From contig JAUVNS010000013.1 of the NCBI GenBank assembly GCA_030599585.1, positions 1 to 64,000 of the forward strand: a DNA stretch of 64,000 nucleotides, in the 5' to 3' direction. This document shows positions 43,601 through 52,436 of this stretch, one piece after another. The notes beneath the pieces were generated by a model. That model was not told the DNA's origin and did not search any database. It saw only the letters and a list, made by a program, of their open reading frames with translations. The position numbers and the translations under genes are program-made. Each line of letters opens with the position of its first letter. The first letter of the stretch is position 1. The DNA comes from Promethearchaeota archaeon. GTDB lineage: Archaea > Asgardarchaeota > Lokiarchaeia > Sigyniarchaeales > SOKP01.

Positions 43601-44895
43601 TAATAAGTACCAGAAGAAGCTGTTCCAACATTTCGAATATTACTATCTATATCAATACTGTCAACTCCGGCTGTAACCGTATAATCGTTAACAGCTGAAC
43701 CACCGTTGTCTATTAAATCGGCTTTATCTGTAGGAGCAGAATCCGCAGCTAACCAAGTAAAAATTCTATCATACTTATCAGTATTTAGTCTAGTCCCATA
43801 GTTTGCATCTGGATTTCCAGGACCATATGCATGCGTAGTCATTATGTATCGAGATCCACTTTCATATCTCCATACTGGTCCTCCACTCTCTCCAGGCCCA
43901 GTATCGGCCCAGTAAAAGTGATTATTGGTGGTAGCACCATCTCCATTATTGTCGTCCCATACTAAACGGTTACCACTCGCAAAATCACCCGGATAACCCG
44001 CGACATTCATAAGTTGGTCATATATTGCGCTTCCCGAACCAGCAGTCATTCGTCCCATCCAACCTGTAAAACTGCCAATATTTCGATCAAGAGTAAGAAC
44101 GGCCCAATCGTGTTGTGCGCTTCCACTTACTGTCCATCCCGTATAGGATCGCATATTTGTAACCCATGCAGAGCCATATGGATCAGAGGGTGTATCCGAA
44201 GTGTCCATTGCAGCAACTACCTCTATATTTGTGGCCCATCCTTCATTGGGACCATCACGTAAATAAGCACAGTGGCCCGCCGTTAAAATGTGAAAATTAT
44301 CGATCACTGCTCCTGAACCAGAATAAGTGCCACCCCAAGGAGCTGACATGTATAATTTAACTATGGTTCTCCATGGAAATACGTTTTGATTTGTGATGAC
44401 TGATCGTTGATCTCCAGGTGGGTTATCCGTAACTGCTTCAGCCCCACCTCCAGCCAGAAGTCCAGCATATGGTTCAACTTTCATAATTTCTGCAGAAGAT
44501 TCAGGTTTAGGAGTGAATTGTGGAGTAGTTATAGTCTCTATTCCAGTTAAAGCGTTATATGAGGCAGTTTCAATGCCGCCTACGCCTGATTCACTATCGT
44601 ATGGATTATATATCAATGTTTCACCAACAGGCTTCCATTCAAAGACGTTCCTATCGTAAGTTGATTCAGGGTTTTCTTCACCATAAAAATCTAGTTCATT
44701 ATATTGTTCATTTATTACAAATTCCTCGTCAATCGAGGATTGATCTGAATCAAAATTACCATCTAACTCTATAATATCCTCACTTTGTTCATCAAAAGGA
44801 TTGAAAGTTATAGCACTCGAAAAGAAAGATATAATCAGAAGTCCTAAGAAAATCAAAGATATAGCTTGTGTTGATTTGTTTTTTTTAATTAACAT
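40696..44895 (-). CDS. Secreted, membrane-anchored trypsin-like serine protease with six beta-sandwich repeats
   Basis: The 1399-residue protein has a signal peptide (about 1-28) and an acidic propeptide-like stretch. A trypsin/V8-like domain follows with His208 (LTAGHCAY), Asp263 (HDWAVLTL) and Ser337 (GPGESGGPVW). Next is a CARDB-like domain (about 400-510, ending DEFDEGNN). Six repeats of about 90 residues then follow, each with GYTDSSGFYNVTGL, IGWYxVxVS and an acidic GDDDYLTFYL end, resembling carboxypeptidase-regulatory beta sandwiches. A further domain (about 1070-1260) looks like a GATase/ThuA-like fold. The C-terminus is IPGYSP, a hydrophobic helix and KRKNLK, an archaeal sorting/anchor signal. 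It is probably a surface protease working on environmental protein. Confidence 0.85.
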   Translation of the reverse strand: MLIKKNKSTQAISLIFLGLLIISFFSSAITFNPFDEQSEDIIELDGNFDSDQSSIDEEFVINEQYNELDFYGEENPESTYDRNVFEWKPVGETLIYNPYDSESGVGGIETASYNALTGIETITTPQFTPKPESSAEIMKVEPYAGLLAGGGAEAVTDNPPGDQRSVITNQNVFPWRTIVKLYMSAPWGGTYSGSGAVIDNFHILTAGHCAYLRDGPNEGWATNIEVVAAMDTSDTPSDPYGSAWVTNMRSYTGWTVSGSAQHDWAVLTLDRNIGSFTGWMGRMTAGSGSAIYDQLMNVAGYPGDFASGNRLVWDDNNGDGATTNNHFYWADTGPGESGGPVWRYESGSRYIMTTHAYGPGNPDANYGTRLNTDKYDRIFTWLAADSAPTDKADLIDNGGSAVNDYTVTAGVDSIDIDSNIRNVGTASSGTYYVHYYASTNDYISTSDYYIGTSSAESTPAFGTDAATWVGTFPDIPGGSYYIGWIIDKNDNVDEFDEGNNKGHHSTPVTVTGLNPDISYIEVRVRDSDTSVYLSSAYVKCYEAGTTTLVDSGYTDSNGFYNITNLAVGSYDVKVTKNGYVPQTKFNTIHNLAKGYDDDYLYFYLVPQAPDSSWIEVNVKDSSTSNPIVSAYVQVVNMSSGLVIQTGYTNGAGFYNATGLWIGWYEVTVSKVGYATQTKQNYINWNYDDDYLTFFLVQKPVDSGYIEVRVYNETGGPKPSVRVDVWHDNGTFHGFGFTDSSGFYNVTGLVIGWYVVNVSHVGYAEQSRSNYINWRGDDDYLTFYLDVLPPDSGYIDVNVFDSVSYLGISSAYVEVTNVTSSLVIDTGYTDSSGFYKVTGLTIGWYSVEVTRNGYHGQTKQTYINWAGDDDYLTYYLDEMPPDSGYIEVTVKDDDTLLPIENVLVVCNYLNGTYFTSGYTDNSGIFNVTGLYIGWYTIEVSHSDYGGDSKDNYINWNGDDDYITFYLELKPPGWIEVRVYDAYNYNPIPDAYVRCFNTTSGELVDEGFTDSSGFYNITGLLIGWWTVNVSHPTFVMDSQVDYINWRGDDDYLYFYLDITFEPITGPVAIFQDGAPWGLNVTEPILVDNDLSYMMYNSSDMGVVDLSSYQKVVISSDQSQLFYDRLVTNTAWFESYVANGGIIMLSTADGGSALGYWNETYLLPGGLNKTFTTIQNVSINLQHHPVLLAPSLIEDDELDNWLYSSHGYYNTYPVGAKEILLDGNTLNPVLVEFEFGNGFFIATNQPLEWNHNKNYTRLLENLILYDPTFYIASINVTTPDNSSIWLAGLSKDVYWNSEGNIAGVRIDLYKNGTFVAIIDPSTPNDGEFSWEISLLLESSDLYQIRISDAEYPGTFDDSEYFEIFNLTDPTTEIPGYSPLLLILFSVGISIILLKRKNLKLNN
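41710..43370 (-). repeat. Six tandem ~270-bp repeats in the protease gene
   Basis: Each unit encodes about 90 residues ending in (G/Y)DDDYL. The acidic codons appear on the plus strand as gtcgtcgtc- or gtcgtcatc-type triplets near 41750, 42020, 42290, 42565, 42835 and 43105. The units have diverged more than the coils of the giant protein. Confidence 0.85.
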
Positions 44896-45252
44896 TTTTT
44901 TTAACCCTTTTTTGTAGATTAGATTTCGTATTATGAAAAATACGAAATTAAAATATACATAGAATTTGAGAATTTAAATATTTGCGATAATAGATGAGAA
45001 TTTGAACACTTATTGATAATTTTTGTACACTAAATGCTTTTAAATTACATTTTTGGCTCTTTTATGAATACCTATTCGATAATTATAATATTTAAGAACA
45101 AAAATTAGTCAACTTTGTCGTTGGATTATCTTAGAAATTACAACTCACATTCAAAATTGAATCTAGATAATTTTTTTATTCGAAAGTTGATTAACATAGT
45201 ATTATAAAAAGATAAATTTAACACCATAGCAATAAGATAAATATTATTTAAT
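44896..45252. other. 357-bp divergent intergenic region
   Basis: No gene is seen. It separates the protease start from the start of the small Cys protein. Sequence is AT-rich with several TATA-like runs (for example atttaaatatttg near 44970 and gataaatttaac near 45211), which suit promoters for both sides. An inverted repeat near the protease start (ttcgtatt...aatacgaa, about 44927-44947) could be an operator. Confidence 0.4.
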
Positions 45253-45486
45253 ATGAGACCGCCAATTTGTTGTATTTGCGATAAAAAGTTAGACTACCCT
45301 AATGATGGTGGACTAATATATTTTAAGAAAAGAGCATCAGATATAGAATGGGGAAATATGATGGAAAGAGAGGGAATGGTAGGTCATCCCCCTTTTGCAG
45401 AGTGGTTTTGTGGAGACCATTATAAAAAAGCGTTTGAACTAAAAGATTTAACAATAGATAAGGCTATGAAACATTTACAACCCTAA
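45253..45486 (+). CDS. Small cysteine-rich protein
   Basis: The 77-residue protein has CCICDKKL at residues 6-13 and FCGDHY near 54. The four Cys/His residues could bind a zinc or Fe-S centre. The family is not recognised. Its 3' end overlaps the convergent AlaX gene by 12 bp, so the two transcripts are antisense at their ends. Coding quality (Cys spacing, ATG start) is good for such a short gene. Confidence 0.6.
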   Translation: MRPPICCICDKKLDYPNDGGLIYFKKRASDIEWGNMMEREGMVGHPPFAEWFCGDHYKKAFELKDLTIDKAMKHLQP

Positions 45487-46629
45487 TTCCAATATTACAT
45501 CTTTCGGCTCATCGCGTAGTGTTGCTTGCGCAGAAAAAGGACTACCTCCACCTTTGCCCCCAAATTTTTTCAATAGCTTTTGTAATACTTCGTTGGCTCT
45601 CGCTTTTTCGGTATTTGAAAGAATTCGAATTTTGTTATTTTCTTCTAAAATAAGTAGTAGGTAATCTTTTGGAAAATCTTTAAAGGATTTTTGGATATTC
45701 TTATAGTCAAAATCCATCCTTATGCATCCAATTTTCACGTCATTTAGTATTTTTTTAGGATTCTGCGAGACAAGTTGCAATACTGTATTAGCTAGTATTT
45801 CGTAATTCTGTTGAACTACTAACTTTTTATCTAATTGTTTCTGGAAGTTTTCTACAATATCTATGGCGGGTAGGTTTAAGTTTCGACCGTAATTTAAAAT
45901 GCGATAGTTATCAGTTGTAAGTTGATTTAACGCTTTCGAGCCAACTATGAATTTGAAATTAGTTCCTTTGTTGAATTCATAAACAAAAATAGGTCCAATT
46001 TCTGAAGTATTTTTCACATGTGTCCCACCGCAACAAATTAAATCGTAATTTTTAAGCTCTACTAATCTGACTTTACCTTGCTCTGGAATCTTTCCGCGAA
46101 TTTGCTTTTCTTCATTATCGATTTCATCTCTATGAACAACCTTAGTTTGAAATTCATGGTTTTCAATAGTACATATTCGATTAAATTCCTTTAATACTTC
46201 TATAAATTGATCGTCACTTATGCTATGTGCGATTTGAAGTGAAACATCTTCAAATGAAATAGTCGCATGGGTTGTATCAATATCAAATTTGTTTTTGATA
46301 AGAGCTGATATGATGTGCTGTGACGAATGTGCTCGCATTACTCCGTATCTATAATTCCAGTCGATTTCTCCAGTGATAAGATCCCCAATTTTTATTTTAT
46401 TCTCGACATTAGAGGAGATATGATGTATGATCTCATTTTCCTCTTTAGAGACCGTTTCGACTTTTAAGATCAACCCTTCTTTATCTAACATTCCTTTATC
46501 GCTTACCTGTCCCCCACCTTGAGGATAAAAGAGAGTCCTGTCTAAAATTATTCCTTCTCTTTTCACACCAATAACTTTTGCTTTAAACGATGTTTCGTAA
46601 GGAGTTTTCCAGTATAATTTTTCAGTCAT
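45475..46629 (-). CDS. alaX: AlaX-type alanyl-tRNA editing hydrolase
   Basis: The 384-residue protein matches the long AlaX form: the editing domain of alanyl-tRNA synthetase without the synthetase. The zinc ligands are visible as HSSQH near residue 97 and CCGGTHV near 200. The GG-rich DHHA1-like tail has GGKGGGSPFSAQATL. The N-terminus starts with the glycine-rich-motif barrel (FYPQGGGQVSDKG). It removes Ser (or Gly) wrongly attached to tRNA-Ala. It is transcribed from the divergent gap shared with the 46815 membrane-protein gene. Confidence 0.9.
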   Translation of the reverse strand: MTEKLYWKTPYETSFKAKVIGVKREGIILDRTLFYPQGGGQVSDKGMLDKEGLILKVETVSKEENEIIHHISSNVENKIKIGDLITGEIDWNYRYGVMRAHSSQHIISALIKNKFDIDTTHATISFEDVSLQIAHSISDDQFIEVLKEFNRICTIENHEFQTKVVHRDEIDNEEKQIRGKIPEQGKVRLVELKNYDLICCGGTHVKNTSEIGPIFVYEFNKGTNFKFIVGSKALNQLTTDNYRILNYGRNLNLPAIDIVENFQKQLDKKLVVQQNYEILANTVLQLVSQNPKKILNDVKIGCIRMDFDYKNIQKSFKDFPKDYLLLILEENNKIRILSNTEKARANEVLQKLLKKFGGKGGGSPFSAQATLRDEPKDVILELGL

Positions 46630-46814
46630 TTTTTTTCACTTCGTGAAACGTTTCTTTTACGATCGATTCGATATATGTCTATATTATCTAAATGCATATT
46701 GCCATATTATTTAACAAGAATTTAATGTTAATTTTTTAAGAAAATTTATATACAAAAAAGACAAAATTATAATGATCCAATTTTAAAGAAAATTACAAAA
46801 AGTGAAAAAGGAAC

Positions 46815-47222
46815 ATGTTAGATAATATTGATCTTAAATTAAAGTTAAAAATAATGTATATCCTAACTATCGTTTTAGCAGGAGGCATTGGACTAATGAT
46901 GCTTATATCGCCAAGTTTTACAATGGCTCTGTTTTCACAACCAGCTCAAGATTTATACATTTATGGGGTTGCAGCAGCTATATGGACTGCATTTGGATTA
47001 TTAGCAATTTTAGGATTGCGTGACCCCATCAAATATATTCCTATACTTCTATTTCAGTTGATTTATAAGTTAATTTGGGTATTTGCTGTCTTTTTACCTA
47101 ATGTAATAGTTGGTGGAGTACGTTTTGATACTATTACATCATTGCTAGTTTTCATACTTTTTATTGTCGGAGATTTTCTTACAATACCGTTCAAAGATTT
47201 TTTTGGAAAGAAACCGGATTAG
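46815..47222 (+). CDS. Small four-helix membrane protein
   Basis: The 135-residue protein has four hydrophobic segments at about residues 14-34, 45-65, 74-94 and 105-125, and little else. Its pattern (LMMLISPSFTMALF, then YGVAAAIWTAFGLLAILGL) is like the DUF4345 or DoxX-like small membrane families, but I cannot name it with confidence. It lies convergent with the sulfatase gene. Confidence 0.65.
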   Translation: MLDNIDLKLKLKIMYILTIVLAGGIGLMMLISPSFTMALFSQPAQDLYIYGVAAAIWTAFGLLAILGLRDPIKYIPILLFQLIYKLIWVFAVFLPNVIVGGVRFDTITSLLVFILFIVGDFLTIPFKDFFGKKPD

Positions 47223-47270
47223 GAATTTCTGCTAAAATACAAATTTAAATTATTATTATCTTTTTTTATA

Positions 47271-48566
47271 TTATAATTTGCTGGAAATTAGTCGTTCATC
47301 TTTTATTTTACCATTTAAAAGTGGGTCGTTAGTTTCTTTCATCCAATCTAGGAGTTTTTGCCTTAATACGAATAGGGTATTTTCATAGGTGGGATTATTG
47401 ACAAGATTATTAACCTCGTTTGGATCTTTCTCCAAGTCGTAAAGTTCTTCTTCAGCTCTCTTCATCTTTATTTTATCCTTTAGTTCTTGCCCAGATAACC
47501 CCCTCTCAATATCTAATGGTATTTGATACAGATATTCGCATGGCTCAAAATTGCGAATATATTTAAACGCTCTAGTTCTGACGCTCCTCAGAGGATCATA
47601 CATATCGTGATAATTTTTTTCTGTAAAGATTTCACTTCTAAAAGGGAGCGTAGTATCTTTTAGAACAGGTAGAAAGCTTTTCCCCTCAATTTTTTCAGGA
47701 ATTTGTGCTCCAATAAAATCTAACAATGTCGGCAAAAGATCAATATTGCTTATCATTTGTTTAAAGACTTGTCCACCATTAAATAATTTTTGATTAGGAC
47801 AGTTCATTACGAGTAGAATTTTTATTCCCGGATCATATAGCGTACATTTAGCTCTTGGGAAAGGGCTTCCATGATCGGTAGTATATATAAATAGCGTATT
47901 CTCTCTTAAACCAGTCCTTTCTAAAATTTCAATAATTTTTCCTATTATTTCATCTACAGGATTGATAATTCCATAATACAAACTAAGATCTTTACGAACC
48001 TTATCGTTGTCAGGTAGAAATGGAGGGACTTTTACGGAGTACGTATCGTTAGCTTGGCTCCATATAACAAAAGGTCTGTGTATTTCTATTGTACCGATAT
48101 TGAGAAAAAAGGGCTTTTCGTCATTTCTATGATTTTCTAGGAAACTTTCGTATTCACTAAACATTCTATTCGTATCGTATCTGTAATCTTTCATTCTTTT
48201 GCTAACAGTATCGTATCCTAATGTCTTGACATCTATCGCTTCATGTTGTAAACCAATTAAATGGGTTGAATAACCAGCCTCTCTGAGGTACATAGGAATA
48301 GTTCTATTTCTGGAGGGTAGAGACCAACCGCGATTCACCAACCCCATTAAACCATTTTGATGCGGATAAAGAGATGTTTGGATACTTCCTCGACTTGGTG
48401 AACATTGCGGTGCTGTACAAAAATAATTCGTAAATCGTATTCCGTCTTTAGCAAGTTTATCCAGATTAGGTGTTTTTAGGGAATTTGGTGTTGCAGGTGT
48501 ATTGTAACATTTAAGAAATTGACCTTGATCGTGCGTTATAAATAGTATTATGTTCGGTTTTTTCAA
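47271..48566 (-). CDS. Type I (formylglycine) sulfatase
   Basis: The 431-residue protein is an S1-family sulfatase. The metal-binding start is NIILFITHDQG and the core is QCSPSRGS, with Cys55 to be turned into formylglycine. The second metal site is TTDHGSPFPRAK near 220. The layout, with VNRGWSLPSR after the signature and a DPNEV tail motif, is close to sulfamidase/heparan-type sulfatases. There is no signal peptide, so it probably acts in the cytosol on an imported sulfated sugar. The start is TTG 48566. The activating enzyme is not in the window. It is divergent from the GPH symporter gene, which suggests shared control. Confidence 0.85.
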   Translation of the reverse strand: MKKPNIILFITHDQGQFLKCYNTPATPNSLKTPNLDKLAKDGIRFTNYFCTAPQCSPSRGSIQTSLYPHQNGLMGLVNRGWSLPSRNRTIPMYLREAGYSTHLIGLQHEAIDVKTLGYDTVSKRMKDYRYDTNRMFSEYESFLENHRNDEKPFFLNIGTIEIHRPFVIWSQANDTYSVKVPPFLPDNDKVRKDLSLYYGIINPVDEIIGKIIEILERTGLRENTLFIYTTDHGSPFPRAKCTLYDPGIKILLVMNCPNQKLFNGGQVFKQMISNIDLLPTLLDFIGAQIPEKIEGKSFLPVLKDTTLPFRSEIFTEKNYHDMYDPLRSVRTRAFKYIRNFEPCEYLYQIPLDIERGLSGQELKDKIKMKRAEEELYDLEKDPNEVNNLVNNPTYENTLFVLRQKLLDWMKETNDPLLNGKIKDERLISSKL

Positions 48567-48736
48567 ATATATTCACTTTTAAAAATAACGCTATATCAGA
48601 AATAAAATTACTTTCGATGCTAGAAAAAATAAAAAATAAGCTAATTAATTTATTAAAAATGAAAATTATAAAAAGATGGTCATCTAATATTTAAAAATAC
48701 ATAATAAATTATTTAACAAAAAAATTGGCTAATATT

Positions 48737-50149
48737 ATGGAAAAAGATGTTTTAGATATTAAACATAGTAAGTTGGGTATGGCGTCTTACGGTTTCAACT
48801 CCTTTTCTAGAGAAATGCTTAGAATTGCCTTTACAACTTTTGGGTTCTTTTTTTATGAGTCTGAACTAGGGTTAAATGTGTGGTTGATATTTTTAGCATA
48901 TTTAATTTTTGCGATTTATAATATGTTTAACGACCCGCTTGTTGGATACTTAACAAATAAGCCCTTCAAGTTTACTAAAAAATGGGGCAGAAGATTTCCC
49001 TGGATTTTACTTGGTGGGCTGCCTTGGGGTTTTACATATATGCTTATATTTACGCCACCAACTTATGATGCTGTAGGAGGTGCGTGGATTTTATTCGCTT
49101 GGCTTCTCTTTACTACGTGTTTGTTTGATACATTTCACTCAATCTTATTTGTTAACTTTCAGTCGTTATTCGTTGATAAATATCGATCAGTTCAGGAGCG
49201 TAGAACTGCCAGTGGTATATATATTATGATAGGCGTTATAGGGGTTGCTTTAGGCTCTATTCTACCACCTTTATTATTTCAAACTACAGAAGGTACAGTT
49301 ACAAACTACCCCTCTTTTGCTTTTCAAGGTCTGATAGTAGCTATTATTTCGTTTGTTGGTTTTGCGTTAGCTATACCAGGTTCACGCGAAGATCAAGTTA
49401 CAATTGATCTTTATTTGGCTTCACAAACGGGAGAACGAGAAAAAACTCCTTTTTTTAAAACCCTATGGACCGCATTAAAGCAGACGCCATTCGTTGCATT
49501 CATGATATTTTACCTACTCTACCAGACTTTAGTAGAAATGATGCAAGCTTCCGTCCTATACACGGTTAAATATTCCCTGAAAATGGACGACTCAGCCACG
49601 ACTCTAATATTTGCGGCATTTCTTATTGGAGTACTAGTTTCAACCCCCTTTTGGATTTATTATTCAAAGAAAGTCAAAAATAATAAAAAAGTAATGTTGA
49701 TTTCTGGTTTACTTCTGGCTGCTTTTACAATACCAATAACATTTTATAGAGACTACTGGTTAATAGTTTTTGAGATGTTATTATGGGGATTAGCTATGGG
49801 AGGTTTCTGGATAATGATATTCCCAGTATCTGCAGATGTAATCGATAACGCAGTAGTGGCAACAAAAAAACGCGAAGAAGGAGTTTATACGGGATTTCAA
49901 CAATTTTTTGGTAGGATGGGAATAATAATTCAAGCTCTCACATTTGCATTAATTCATGAGCTCACAGGTTTCGACGAAGCTTTAGGAACAGCTCAACCAG
50001 AATCGGCAATTTGGGGTATTCACTTTCATCAAGCTCTCATACCCGCGATCTTAGTTATTATAGGTGCTCTTGTCTTTTGGAAGTGGTATAAGTTAACTCC
50101 AGAAAAAGTGCTAGAAAATCAGGAAAAAATTAAAGAAATGGGGATATAA
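48737..50149 (+). CDS. GPH-family sugar:cation symporter (MelB-like)
   Basis: The protein has about twelve transmembrane helices and the GPH signature FNDPLVGYLTNK followed by KKWGRRFPWILLGGLPWG. This is the loop 2-3 motif that binds cation and sugar in MelB and the xyloside/glucuronide carriers. It should import glycosides with H+ or Na+. I use ATG 48737; a TTG at 48725 would add four residues. It is divergent to the sulfatase and thus could bring in the sulfated sugar that enzyme uses; a sulfoquinovoside substrate is also possible. Both are inference. Confidence 0.85.
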   Translation: MEKDVLDIKHSKLGMASYGFNSFSREMLRIAFTTFGFFFYESELGLNVWLIFLAYLIFAIYNMFNDPLVGYLTNKPFKFTKKWGRRFPWILLGGLPWGFTYMLIFTPPTYDAVGGAWILFAWLLFTTCLFDTFHSILFVNFQSLFVDKYRSVQERRTASGIYIMIGVIGVALGSILPPLLFQTTEGTVTNYPSFAFQGLIVAIISFVGFALAIPGSREDQVTIDLYLASQTGEREKTPFFKTLWTALKQTPFVAFMIFYLLYQTLVEMMQASVLYTVKYSLKMDDSATTLIFAAFLIGVLVSTPFWIYYSKKVKNNKKVMLISGLLLAAFTIPITFYRDYWLIVFEMLLWGLAMGGFWIMIFPVSADVIDNAVVATKKREEGVYTGFQQFFGRMGIIIQALTFALIHELTGFDEALGTAQPESAIWGIHFHQALIPAILVIIGALVFWKWYKLTPEKVLENQEKIKEMGI

Positions 50150-50211
50150 TAGCTTTCACCCATCTAAAACTTTTTTTTTATTCTATTAATTTTTAATGTT
50201 ATAAGGAAACT

Positions 50212-51477
50212 TTATTTTAAAGCAGTAAGTTTTTTGTCAACTATATTAACAAATTTAAGTGAAACATCAAGAAAATTACGCAAAATCTTTTTATCAATGT
50301 TTTCTGGAGCATCCTTTACAGAATGCCAGTTAACCGCTTTGTTTTTTTCATGTTCCATACCCATTAAAGCTGCTGCTTTGAATCCTTCGTGAATATAACG
50401 GCAAGCATCACATGCTCCAATTTTCAGACTTCCCGTTCGTATGTTTAATAAGTCGGGATTTTCAACTTTTGTCTCCGCATGGGCTTGTAATAGAAGGTTA
50501 TTGATATCTGTATCATAGACTGCCTGGTGCATATCTTTTTCAATTAAGAACATATCCTCTGCTGCTCCACAACATTCTAACACCACGGTATAAGAATTAT
50601 CAAGAACCCCTAACTTCCCATATTTTTCAACGAAAGCCTGAGCCCCTCGATCACCTACTTCTTCGCTTCCTTGTGATCCAATCCATACTTCCACGTTCTT
50701 CGGTCTATTTTCGCTCAGGTGTTTTCCTATTGCGACAGCAACGGCAGTGGCAGATAAATTATCGTTTGCTCCTAAAACTACTGTTTTACCCAAGAACCCC
50801 TTTAACAATAAGATGAAAAAGGGATAAATTATAATAAGCGGAATAAAATAAATAAGATCTAACACTGTTATAGAAACTACTCCCCAATTCAAAATTTCAA
50901 TTGAAGATCCAGAAACCAATTGAGCAATAAATTTCCAGAGCGAAAAAATAATGGTGTGAAGTAAGAAGTAAAGCCCTACTCTCCCTATTATTTTGCGCGC
51001 TCGGAGCTTATAGCTCGCAATATTCATTTCTTTTGCACTGTCGGTGTGACCTTCAAATACTATACGAAATTTAACTTCCTCTGTAGGTTTTATTATTCCG
51101 AATACATTACTAGATTTTTTAGTCTTAAATAGAAATCCAATCCATCCTTTCATCAAAAATAACTCGCTATAGAGCACAGTAATGCCGAGGATTACAAGGA
51201 TTAAAGATACAATAGGAAAAGGAAATATTAAAGGCATAAATAATGGAGAAATGCCTCCCAAGATTCCCGCTACTTTAGTAAAGCCTTGAGGATACATCGC
51301 AGGGCGCGTTTCAAACTCGTCGATGAAGGTTTCGTCGCAAAATTGGTCAAGTTCTTTCTTAATCCAAATATTTGCGTTTTTTTCAGCTTCGCTACATGAA
51401 TATCTCGGTCCAAACTTCTTACAGATTGTATCTATGAAATTAAACATGTAATCAGAATAAGACTCATCTGTTTTCAT
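50212..51477 (-). CDS. Membrane-bound M28-family zinc peptidase
   Basis: The 421-residue protein has M28 motifs EGHTDSAKE, GANDNLSATAVAV and GSEEVGDRGA, supplying His, Asp and Glu zinc ligands. Late His and Asp residues lie near EHEKNKAVNWHS. Hydrophobic helices occur at about 75-115 and again near 165-235, inserted between the first and second motifs. The peptidase is therefore membrane-anchored. It may trim peptides near the membrane. It is convergent with the GPH symporter gene and divergent from the 51756 operon. Confidence 0.75.
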   Translation of the reverse strand: MKTDESYSDYMFNFIDTICKKFGPRYSCSEAEKNANIWIKKELDQFCDETFIDEFETRPAMYPQGFTKVAGILGGISPLFMPLIFPFPIVSLILVILGITVLYSELFLMKGWIGFLFKTKKSSNVFGIIKPTEEVKFRIVFEGHTDSAKEMNIASYKLRARKIIGRVGLYFLLHTIIFSLWKFIAQLVSGSSIEILNWGVVSITVLDLIYFIPLIIIYPFFILLLKGFLGKTVVLGANDNLSATAVAVAIGKHLSENRPKNVEVWIGSQGSEEVGDRGAQAFVEKYGKLGVLDNSYTVVLECCGAAEDMFLIEKDMHQAVYDTDINNLLLQAHAETKVENPDLLNIRTGSLKIGACDACRYIHEGFKAAALMGMEHEKNKAVNWHSVKDAPENIDKKILRNFLDVSLKFVNIVDKKLTALK

Positions 51478-51755
51478 ACCAAATTCTCAACTTACACTTA
51501 GTAAAATTAATTACGATTAAGAATTCAACATAAATTTTATTTGTATCGCATTTTATTCGAGTTTTCTAAGAAGATATTTTCAAAGGAGGAGTAATTTTTA
51601 CCCTTTTTTTTTTTTTTTTTCTTAAATAATTATTGAGATTCTAAAATAGTTTATCCGTTAATAAAACTAGGAGACAGATTTTTATTCCAAATTAACCTAA
51701 TTTAAACACAATAACATCTAACCAAAACAATTGAAAACTTAAAAAAGGTGTAGAC
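51478..51755. promoter_or_regulatory. Divergent region with a 17-nt T tract
   Basis: The 278-bp gap holds a homopolymer of 17 T residues at 51604-51620 and a TATA-like atttaaac near 51701-51708, about 45 bp before ATG 51756. The T tract could stop antisense reading or vary in length. Confidence 0.4.
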
Positions 51756-52430
51756 ATGGTAAAAATGAGTCGTCTTTTGAAAAAAAAAACCGCGTACATC
51801 ATAATAGGTATAAGTATAGCGTGTTTGATACTTGGTCCAGTAATGGGATTATTATTAGATAAAATGACAATTTACGACAAAGATTCTGAACTCATACTAG
51901 AAGATAGTAGTTCAGGTCTGACGAAAGCATTCTATAAACCGGTGTCTTTAAGTAAAGATCAAAAACTCATAGTAGAGATTTCAGAATTTTACCCGAATAC
52001 AAGTATTACCATAAAAATTATTGCTAAGAGCGTTTTCGATCGAGCGTTTAGTTTGAATAGCACTCCAAGCGGAATTTCAGGGTTAAATTTTGTATATTCT
52101 GAATTTGGATGGGGGGCATCGCCTGCTGGCAGTACAAACGGAGCTACAGCACTATCCTTACCGAGTACCGGAATGTATTTCTATATCGAATTTATGGGAG
52201 ATAGAACAGGAGATTCGTTAATCTCGTGGCCAGGTGATTATTTCGTTATAGTTTACGGAACTAACTCAGGTCCAGCTTCAGTAAGAGATGTATATTTTGA
52301 TATTACCATAAAAGTTGATGGCCCGGGAGAGACTTTGAACAATTTTCTAATAATTATAGGAGCACTCATTCTAGTTGCTTACGCTATGTTAGCTTTAGTA
52401 TCAATATTAAAAGCAAATTATCTAAGGTGA
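51756..52430 (+). CDS. Membrane protein with extracytoplasmic domain (unknown)
   Basis: The 224-residue protein has a helix at about 12-34, about 155 residues that lie outside (rich in Ser, Gly and aromatic residues, such as FGWGASPAGSTNGA) and a second helix at about 196-216. The external part is likely a beta sandwich. The family is not recognised. The next gene begins 6 bp after its stop, so the pair forms an operon of membrane proteins and may act as one complex. Confidence 0.65.
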   Translation: MVKMSRLLKKKTAYIIIGISIACLILGPVMGLLLDKMTIYDKDSELILEDSSSGLTKAFYKPVSLSKDQKLIVEISEFYPNTSITIKIIAKSVFDRAFSLNSTPSGISGLNFVYSEFGWGASPAGSTNGATALSLPSTGMYFYIEFMGDRTGDSLISWPGDYFVIVYGTNSGPASVRDVYFDITIKVDGPGETLNNFLIIIGALILVAYAMLALVSILKANYLR

Positions 52431-52436
52431 TTAAAA

